Source of the DNA: an uncultured Bacteroidales bacterium
GTDB taxonomy: Bacteria; Bacteroidota; Bacteroidia; Bacteroidales; UBA932
Direction of reading: 5' to 3'
NCBI GenBank assembly: GCA_934675095.1
Contig: CAKUPC010000038.1
Coordinates: 1 to 18,840 of the forward strand
DNA: 18,840 nt
The notes beneath the pieces are model-generated. The model saw only the letters and a list, made by a program, of their open reading frames with translations. It was not told where the DNA came from and did not search any database. Positions 14,017-18,840 of the stretch are shown here, in pieces. Each line of letters begins with the position of its first letter. Position 1 is the stretch's first letter. The position numbers and the translations under genes were made by a program.

Positions 14017-15285
14017 TTAGACGGTTTCGCGTCTGAAGGCTATGCAGGCGTTATGTCCGCCGAAACCTAATGAGTCAGATATGGCTATTGTGAGCGGAGC
14101 CTCGACGGCAACGTTCGGCGTGTAGTCGAGGTCACATTCCGGATCCGGCGCGTCGAGGTTGATGGTAGGCGGCACGATGCCGTCCCTGAGCGCAAGCACG
14201 GCGGCGATGGCCTCGAATCCGCCCGCAGCTCCGAGAGGGTGTCCTGTCATTGATTTTGTGGATGATATGTGCGCACGGTGCGCCTCGTCCTCTCCGAGAG
14301 CCATCTTGAACGCCTTTGTCTCGCAGCTGTCGTTAAGCTGCGTGCCCGTTCCGTGGGCATTGATGTAGAGATTGTCCTCTCCCGCTCGGTATCCGGCTTC
14401 CGAGAGCGCCTCCCCGATGGCCTTGGACTGCGTGAGTCCGTCCGGCCTCGGAGCCGTGATGTGGTAGCCGTCGCAGGTGTTGCCGTATCCGCAGATTTCT
14501 CCCAGGATTTCGGCGCCCCTTGCCTTCGCGTGCTCATATTCCTCAAGAACCACCACTCCGGCTCCTTCCGCGAGCACGAATCCGCTTCTGTGTGCGTTGA
14601 ACGGCAGGCAGGCATAGTTCGGGTCGTCGGAGCCGGTGAGCGCCTTTGCATTGGCGAATGCCGCAACGGCCATCGGGATGAGCGGCGATTCGGTGCCGCC
14701 GGCGATGATTGCGTCCGCATAGCCGTGTCGTATTGCTCTGTAGGCCTCTCCGATTGAGTGCGTCGCCGTGGCGCAGGCCGTCACGATGGGCAGGCACGGT
14801 CCGTTGGCATGGTGGCGTATGGCTATGTTCCCCGACGCGATGTTCGGAATCATTGTCGGCACATAGAGCGGAGAAATCCATTTCGGCCCGTTCGTAATCA
14901 TCTTCTCCACCTCGCGGTAGGTCGCCGGGAAGCCTCCGATTCCGGAGCCGACATAGACTCCGAGTCTGAACGGGTCTATGTTCCCGCCTTCGCCGGAGTC
15001 CAGACCGGACTGATCCATTGCCTGCTTGGCCGCCGCCACCGCATAGACCGAGAAGAGGTCCTGCTTTCTCATGAACGCGGGCTCGATTCCGAAATCCGCC
15101 GGGTTGAAGTCCGTGATTTCTCCCGCGACCGAGGCCGGGAGGTCTTCCGTGGAGAACCGCGTCAGCTTCTTGATTCCGTTCCGGCCGTTTTTCAGGTTGT
15201 CCCAATATGTGCTTACATCATTTCCTGTCGGCGAAACCACGCCCATTCCGGTTATTACGACTTTTTTTTTCATATATATACTCAT
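14017..15285 (-). CDS. fabF: Beta-ketoacyl-ACP synthase II (FabF)
   Basis: The 422-residue protein starts K-K-K-V-V-I-T-G-M-G-V-V-S-P-T-G, the typical FabF opening. The thiolase-fold catalytic set is present: C171 in T-A-C-A-T-A-T-H-S-I-G, H311 in N-A-H-G-T-G-T, K344 and H349 in S-T-K-S-M-T-G-H. It condenses malonyl-ACP with acyl-ACP in type II fatty acid elongation. Two ATGs compete: 15285 has the more A-rich upstream, and 15273 (M5) fits the family start better; both are in frame. The start contains nine consecutive A. No acyl carrier protein gene is adjacent, unlike in many bacteria. It has its own promoter, back to back with that of the LytTR gene. Confidence 0.96.
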   Translation of the reverse strand: MSIYMKKKVVITGMGVVSPTGNDVSTYWDNLKNGRNGIKKLTRFSTEDLPASVAGEITDFNPADFGIEPAFMRKQDLFSVYAVAAAKQAMDQSGLDSGEGGNIDPFRLGVYVGSGIGGFPATYREVEKMITNGPKWISPLYVPTMIPNIASGNIAIRHHANGPCLPIVTACATATHSIGEAYRAIRHGYADAIIAGGTESPLIPMAVAAFANAKALTGSDDPNYACLPFNAHRSGFVLAEGAGVVVLEEYEHAKARGAEILGEICGYGNTCDGYHITAPRPDGLTQSKAIGEALSEAGYRAGEDNLYINAHGTGTQLNDSCETKAFKMALGEDEAHRAHISSTKSMTGHPLGAAGGFEAIAAVLALRDGIVPPTINLDAPDPECDLDYTPNVAVEAPLTIAISDSLGFGGHNACIAFRRETV

Positions 15286-15306
15286 TATTTTTTCTTATTC
15301 CGAGGA

Positions 15307-15339
15307 CAAATATACTCAAAATTTTTCTTGGTGCCCAAA
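15307..15339 (-). promoter_or_regulatory. Promoter of fabF
   Basis: On the minus strand, TTTG (15339-15336) and the -7 box TATATTTG (15314-15307) are separated by 21 bp. A start near 15300 gives a very short leader to the ATG at 15285 (27 nt to 15273). Its -33 box is half of the palindrome CAAATTTG, whose other half is the -33 box of the divergent promoter. Confidence 0.75.
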
Positions 15340-15362
15340 TTTGCCAAATTGGTTCAAATTTA
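15336..15362. repeat. Gapped motif CAAATTTG-N11-CAAATTTA (copy B) with a third CAAATT between
   Basis: CAAATTTG (15336-15343) and CAAATTTA (15355-15362) have the same 11-bp gap as at 1806-1832. A further CAAATT at 15345-15350 makes three hexamers starting at 15336, 15345 and 15355, about one helical turn apart. They lie over the -33 region of both divergent promoters and just upstream of the -7 box of the LytTR gene, where a bound regulator could affect both. Confidence 0.5.
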
Positions 15363-15371
15363 ATACTTTTG
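15341..15371 (+). promoter_or_regulatory. Promoter of the LytTR regulator gene
   Basis: TTG at 15341-15343 and TACTTTTG at 15364-15371 are separated by 20 bp. A start near 15378 gives a leader of about 33 nt to the ATG at 15411. Confidence 0.75.
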
Positions 15372-15410
15372 CAGCGTCAGTCGATTACTGGACCGTAAGA
15401 AATTTGATGT

Positions 15411-16265
15411 ATGAACAAAAGGCTTCCGCGCTATCTGCTGGACAAGTTCCAGCTTGTGGGTCAGGTGACGTTTTCCGTGCTCTTCGGCATGGTTTTCATG
15501 AATCTGTATGTTCCTTTCTCAAAGACCGCGTGGTTCGAACTCGGCTATTCCTCCCGTTTCCTCTACACTCTCCTGTTCTTCTTTATCAGTGTCATGGTTC
15601 TGATTGTCAGCAGGATAGTGATGTACAAGACGAAATATCTCTTTGAAATGAGGATTTGGCACTATGTGCTCTGGTGCTTCGCGGAAATCGTCGTCATCTG
15701 CGGGATATACACGGGTCTGACGGTGCTGATTTCCGAGGTCCCGGAGGAAATGACCGTTTATGAGGTGTTTCTCAAGGCCATGCTCTACGGATTCATATCC
15801 CTGGCGGTGCCGTACATAATCTCGTGCCTTTATTTCGCGCTCGTCGAGAAGGAAAAAATCATCCGCCTGATGAACTACAGCAATGTCGTGACCGACGAGC
15901 CCGAACCGGAGACCGATGAACAGAAAATCACCCTTTTCGACATCGGAGGGACGCTGCGCTTTTCCGTGCGCCGCAGCAATCTCTACTTCATCGAGTCCGA
16001 CGACAATTATATAAAGGTGTGGTATGACGACGGAAACGGGGACATGAAGCAGTATATGCTGCGCTGCCGCCTCAAGACCGTCGAGGAGACATTCAAGGAC
16101 AGCACTCTCGTCCGCTGCCACCGCAAGTATGTCGTGAACACCGAACACGTCCGCGTGCTCCGCAAGGAGGGCGACGCCTTCGTCCTCGAACTCGACCGCG
16201 GTCAGATTCCGCCGATTCCCGTCACCAAGACCTACGAGAAGGCGGTGCTGGCGAGGTTTTCTTGA
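15411..16265 (+). CDS. Membrane-anchored LytTR DNA-binding regulator
   Basis: The 284-residue protein has four predicted transmembrane helices (about 14-34, 50-70, 84-106, 121-145), a short acidic linker (about 160-172), and a C-terminal LytTR domain (about 185-283) with L-Y-F-I-E-S-D-D-N-Y-I-K-V-W-Y, then V-R-C-H-R-K-Y-V-V-N and V-L-R-K-E-G. LytTR domains bind direct-repeat sites in DNA. There is no receiver domain, so it is not a classical response regulator; the membrane part may itself sense a signal, or partner with a kinase elsewhere. No histidine kinase lies next to it. Divergent from fabF with a candidate repeat operator between them, so autoregulation and control of fabF are plausible but untested. 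Its end converges on the DUF4293 gene with only 16 bp between stops. Confidence 0.9.
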   Translation: MNKRLPRYLLDKFQLVGQVTFSVLFGMVFMNLYVPFSKTAWFELGYSSRFLYTLLFFFISVMVLIVSRIVMYKTKYLFEMRIWHYVLWCFAEIVVICGIYTGLTVLISEVPEEMTVYEVFLKAMLYGFISLAVPYIISCLYFALVEKEKIIRLMNYSNVVTDEPEPETDEQKITLFDIGGTLRFSVRRSNLYFIESDDNYIKVWYDDGNGDMKQYMLRCRLKTVEETFKDSTLVRCHRKYVVNTEHVRVLRKEGDAFVLELDRGQIPPIPVTKTYEKAVLARFS

Positions 16266-16281
16266 CGCCGCAATCCGCCTC

Positions 16282-16713
16282 TTATTTACGCCGTCTTTTT
16301 GAGGCGCGCAGGCGCGATGCTGATTGAACCATCGCCTCGTCAAGCATAATGTTGCGTGCGGCAAGAATGTCCAGAATCATCGCGACGAGAGGGAAGAGCG
16401 CCGTCACCGAGAACACCATCTCGTTCCATCCGCGCACCACGTCCACGATTATCCAGACCTGGAACGCGAGCAGGTTTATCGCCGAGAGAGTAGCGACCCT
16501 CATCTGTGGAATCCTTATCTTGAAGGCGAACAGTGAGAACACGTTGCCGATGAGCGTCACGATGAGGAGGAAGCAGTAGGGAACTTTCTCGAAATATTTG
16601 ATTGTCGCTTCAGCGCCGTCCGGACCGAGTATGGTCGCGAACTTGCAAAAAAACATTGATGTCAGCAGCGCCGTCGCCAGCGCGAGGTATAGGGTCTGTA
16701 TTCTTTGCCACAT
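16282..16713 (-). CDS. DUF4293 family membrane protein
   Basis: The 143-residue protein begins M-W-Q-R-I-Q-T-L-Y-L-A-L-A, close to the M-I-Q-R-I-Q-T-x-Y-L-L start of DUF4293 (PF14126), a Bacteroidota family of unknown function. Four hydrophobic segments (about 5-25, 45-67, 72-93, 100-120) make it an integral inner-membrane protein with a basic C-terminus (R-A-S-K-R-R-R-K), which should face the cytoplasm. No catalytic residues are evident. It is divergent from the nucleoside phosphorylase gene and convergent with the LytTR gene, so it is probably a single-gene transcript. Confidence 0.82.
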   Translation of the reverse strand: MWQRIQTLYLALATALLTSMFFCKFATILGPDGAEATIKYFEKVPYCFLLIVTLIGNVFSLFAFKIRIPQMRVATLSAINLLAFQVWIIVDVVRGWNEMVFSVTALFPLVAMILDILAARNIMLDEAMVQSASRLRASKRRRK

Positions 16714-16777
16714 AGCTTACTTTTTTCTAAACAGCTGCAAAAATAATAAAAACCGCTCATTCGGGAAAATCGCGGGG

Positions 16778-16785
16778 CAAATATA
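16778..16785 (-). promoter_or_regulatory. Putative -7 box for the DUF4293 gene
   Basis: The minus strand reads TATATTTG. A start near 16771 gives a leader of about 58 nt to the ATG at 16713. A second candidate, TATTTTTG at 16738-16745, lies nearer the gene. Neither has a TTG at the preferred -33 distance. Confidence 0.45.
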
Positions 16786-16795
16786 TTTCTCAAAA

Positions 16796-16826
16796 TTGCC
16801 TTCGAAAGCAAAAATGACTATATTTG
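16796..16826 (+). promoter_or_regulatory. Promoter of the nucleoside phosphorylase gene
   Basis: TTG at 16796-16798 and TATATTTG at 16819-16826 are separated by 20 bp, the preferred spacing. A start near 16833 gives an untranslated leader of about 79 nt, in which I see no convincing structure. Confidence 0.75.
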
Positions 16827-16911
16827 CAGGGATATGCCTGATGCGGGTGCGTTTTTCTGTGAAATGTAAACTGCAGGGCGCATTTTTGTTTAATGTTAAA
16901 ACCAATGAGTT

Positions 16912-17784
16912 ATGCGTATAGCAGAATCAGAACTTATAATCAACGGGGACGGCTCCGTTTTTCATCTTCATCTCAAGCCGGAGGAACTTGCTGACAATGT
17001 GATACTTGTCGGAGATCCTGGGCGTGTGGATATGGTTGCGGAATATCTTACCGACATCGAGTTCCGTCACGCTTCAAGGGAGTTCGTGACGACGACCGGA
17101 AAGTTCAACGGAAAGCGTTTCACCATCGTTTCGACGGGAATCGGCTGCGACAACATCGATATCGTGATGAACGAGCTTGACGCCCTTGCGAACATCGACT
17201 TCAAGACCCGCGAAATCAAGGAACAGAAGCGTTCGCTCAACATTCTCCGAATCGGGACCTGCGGCGCGATTCAGCCGGACATTCCTCTCGGCTCGTTTAT
17301 CTTCTCTCACATTTCAATCGGATGCGACGGTCTTCTCAACTGGTACGCCGACCGCGACAAGATTGCCATGCCGGAAATAGAGGAGGCGTTCAAGAAGCAC
17401 GTGGGCTGGGCGAAGCACCTTCCTGACCCGTATTTCGTGAAGGCGAGCCAGAAGCTCATCGACAAGTTCAGCGACTGCACGGTGAAGGGAATGACAATCG
17501 CCGCATCGGGATTCTACGGACCTCAGGGACGTGTCCTCCGTATGCAGCTCGCGATGCCGGACATGGTCGATAAGTTCGAGAGCTTCGAGTTCGAAGGCCG
17601 CCGCGTCACCAACTTCGAGATGGAAGGCTCCGCAGTTGCCGGAATAGCCGCGCATCTCGGACATCATGCCGGCACGGTGTGCTGTGTCATCGCCAACAGG
17701 CATATCGGCAGCAGCAATCCTGACTACAAGGCTCAGGTGCGAAAACTTGTTGAGTTGTGTTTGAATAAAATGTCTGAGTTGTAA
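16912..17784 (+). CDS. Nucleoside phosphorylase (uridine phosphorylase-like)
   Basis: The 290-residue protein belongs to the PNP/UDP phosphorylase family (PF01048). G34-D-P-G-R-V39 is the phosphate-binding loop, S-T-G-I-G-C-D-N the next conserved segment, R-I-G-T-C-G-A the central strand, and N-F-E236-M-E238-G-S-A the ribose-binding motif. It splits a ribonucleoside with phosphate into ribose 1-phosphate and a free base, in nucleoside salvage. Annotated relatives in Bacteroidota are often called uridine phosphorylase, but the base preference is not fixed by the visible motifs. Its last 98 bp lie antisense to the frame of the downstream hydrolase. Its stop touches a bidirectional terminator. 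Confidence 0.92.
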   Translation: MRIAESELIINGDGSVFHLHLKPEELADNVILVGDPGRVDMVAEYLTDIEFRHASREFVTTTGKFNGKRFTIVSTGIGCDNIDIVMNELDALANIDFKTREIKEQKRSLNILRIGTCGAIQPDIPLGSFIFSHISIGCDGLLNWYADRDKIAMPEIEEAFKKHVGWAKHLPDPYFVKASQKLIDKFSDCTVKGMTIAASGFYGPQGRVLRMQLAMPDMVDKFESFEFEGRRVTNFEMEGSAVAGIAAHLGHHAGTVCCVIANRHIGSSNPDYKAQVRKLVELCLNKMSEL

Positions 17785-18769
17785 TTGAAAAACGCCGGTT
17801 TAACCGGCGTTTTTCAATTATATAACTCGCTGAGGGTGGGGTTGATGGCTCGATGCGCGGGTCGGTGACGGTGGCATCGATGCTGCGGGAGATGTTGTCG
17901 GAGACGTTGACTTCCAGAAATTCCATGATGGCAGGGAGGTTTTCAAGTCCTGAGCCGGCGATTTCGTGACGTGCGCCCTCGTAGCGATAGATGCAGTGGT
18001 TGTAGCCGTTCTTCCGGCAGACTGACGCGATGGTGTTGGAGCCGTACCAGCCCAGCTTGAAAAAGCGTGTCTGCCTGTAGTTCACGACCTTGTCTTCCGT
18101 TCCGTGGAAAAGAACCATCGGACACGGCTCCTTTGCATATTTGAGGGCACCGTTGCGGCTGAGTATGGCTCCCGCGAGCGAGACCACGCCCCTGTAGTTG
18201 AAGCCTTCTGGAAGAACCTGCGCCCATTTGCTCCCGTTGCACAGCTCGTACTCGGCCTGAAGAACGGAAATCGCGCCGGCCGACGAACCCATGATGACCA
18301 TGTTCCCGGTGTCGATTCCGAGCTCTTCGGAATTGTCGATGATGAAGTTCGTGGCACTGAAGAGGTCTTCCACGGCAATATGGATTGCGTTGTCAATGGC
18401 ATCCACGCTGCCGAGCCCCACGTTTTTCTGCCCCTTGAGACCGAGCCTGTAGTCGATGGCTACGATTCTCAGTCCTTCGCGGAGCATGGCGTTGAAGAGC
18501 GGGGCTAGGTCCGCGTCGCCGCGGCTGCCGCCGACGAATCCTCCGCCGAACATGAAGATGACCGTCGGCTTCTCCCGGCCGGTGGCGAACTTTGTCGTGG
18601 CCTTTTCCGGTTCATATATGTCCATATAGAGATTGCAGGTGTCCCTCTCGGCGAACATATAGGTTCCGTCCGGGGTGGGCATCAAACTCTTGTGGGGCTG
18701 CGCACCGGCGGACAGGCAGAGCAGCGCTGCAATGGCGCACATGACGGCAGTTTTCAATACTTTTCTCAT
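17687..18769 (-). CDS. Exported alpha/beta hydrolase with an apparently frameshifted 3' end
   Basis: The 360-residue frame has a signal peptide (about 1-23, cut after A-G-A-Q). The alpha/beta-hydrolase parts are present: F-G-G-G-F near residue 75 as oxyanion-hole loop, the nucleophile S163 in G-S-S-A-G, D226 in H-G-T-E-D, and H268 in A-R-H-E-I. It resembles carboxylesterase/lipase-type enzymes of the Bacteroidota envelope; the substrate is unknown. The final ~49 residues after P311 look unnatural (ending C-C-C-R-Y-A-C-W-R) and run through the terminator and antisense into the phosphorylase gene. One extra G in the G4 run at 17838-17841 would restore an ending T-L-S-E-L-Y-N with a TGA at 17814-17816, giving 318 residues. 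Either a natural one-base deletion or a sequencing error would explain it. The catalytic core is intact. Confidence 0.85.
   Translation of the reverse strand: MRKVLKTAVMCAIAALLCLSAGAQPHKSLMPTPDGTYMFAERDTCNLYMDIYEPEKATTKFATGREKPTVIFMFGGGFVGGSRGDADLAPLFNAMLREGLRIVAIDYRLGLKGQKNVGLGSVDAIDNAIHIAVEDLFSATNFIIDNSEELGIDTGNMVIMGSSAGAISVLQAEYELCNGSKWAQVLPEGFNYRGVVSLAGAILSRNGALKYAKEPCPMVLFHGTEDKVVNYRQTRFFKLGWYGSNTIASVCRKNGYNHCIYRYEGARHEIAGSGLENLPAIMEFLEVNVSDNISRSIDATVTDPRIEPSTPPSASYIIEKRRLNRRFSITTQTFYSNTTQQVFAPEPCSQDCCCRYACWR
17783..17819. terminator. Bidirectional intrinsic terminator
   Basis: Two perfectly complementary 18-nt arms (17783-17800 and 17802-17819) surround a single T. The core is GC-rich (ACGCCGGTT / AACCGGCGT) and each arm carries a run of five T or A on its outer side, so it works as a T-tailed hairpin in both directions. 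It overlaps the phosphorylase stop on one strand and, on the other, the likely ancestral stop of the hydrolase. Confidence 0.9.
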
Positions 18770-18805
18770 TTTTGTCTGAATTTTGATGGCCTGACAAATG
18801 CGGCA

Positions 18806-18826
18806 GGCCGGTTTTGTCCGCCGGCC
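18806..18826. other. Small GC-rich hairpin upstream of the hydrolase
   Basis: GGCCGG (18806-18811) and CCGGCC (18821-18826) form a 6-bp stem with a 9-nt loop, in the 71 bp between the hydrolase ATG and the window edge. There is no T-run. It may end a gene outside the window. I see no TAnnTTTG box in this stretch. Confidence 0.3.
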
Positions 18827-18840
18827 GTGATTGCATAATC

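Noticed and set aside
16276..16306. CGCCTC/GAGGCG inverted repeat at the LytTR/DUF4293 convergent end
   Set aside because: Only 6 bp with a 19-nt loop, partly inside coding sequence and without a T-run; too weak to call a terminator.
15519..16364. 281-codon frame antisense to the LytTR gene
   Set aside because: The sense frame has four membrane helices and a LytTR domain; the antisense translation is histidine-rich and has no recognisable domain.
1..18840. CRISPR array, transposase, phage, toxin-antitoxin or tRNA/rRNA genes
   Set aside because: Scanned by eye for regular repeats, transposase or integrase motifs and structural RNA signatures; none seen. The only repeats are short intergenic ones.

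Overview
This is an ordinary chromosomal segment of a Bacteroidales bacterium (phylum Bacteroidota), moderately GC-rich. Several start regions carry the Bacteroidota promoter grammar: a -7 box TAnnTTTG, often with a TTG about 20 bp upstream. Shine-Dalgarno sequences are mostly absent, secreted proteins are lipoproteins of the Bacteroidota type, and several genes belong to families I know mainly from this group (DUF3822, DUF4293, clostripain-like C11 lipoproteins, cytidylate-kinase-like proteins). I cannot place it at genus level. There is no phage, transposon, CRISPR array, tRNA or rRNA.

Layout: (1) 1-3162, two divergent exported peptidases: a DPP III-like M49 metallopeptidase cut by the left window edge, and a C11 (clostripain-like) lipoprotein. 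(2) 3301-5231, a translation-related operon with a structured leader: ribosomal protein L25, peptidyl-tRNA hydrolase and a deoxynucleoside kinase. (3) 5378-11746 on the minus strand: NrnA-type DHH phosphoesterase, two FKBP-type lipoproteins, a MATE transporter and a cytidylate-kinase-like protein in one co-directional run, then a separately promoted beta-lactamase-fold serine hydrolase. (4) 11920-13896 on the plus strand: a single-pass membrane protein, a DUF3822 protein overlapping it, and RsmD. (5) 14017-16265: fabF and a membrane-anchored LytTR regulator, divergent, with back-to-back promoters. (6) 16282-18769: DUF4293 membrane protein, a nucleoside phosphorylase, and an exported alpha/beta hydrolase whose 3' end appears frameshifted.

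The most interesting signals lie between genes. Two divergent intergenic regions (peptidase pair; fabF/LytTR pair) share the gapped motif CAAATTTG-N11-CAAATTTA with identical spacing, a candidate operator. The L25 transcript should begin with a compact two-helix structure whose outer helix sequesters a 12-codon upstream ORF. A nested palindromic repeat occurs at two convergent gene junctions, and a second repeat-like sequence supplies the end of the serine hydrolase reading frame. None of these regulatory readings has been tested; they are inferences from the sequence.
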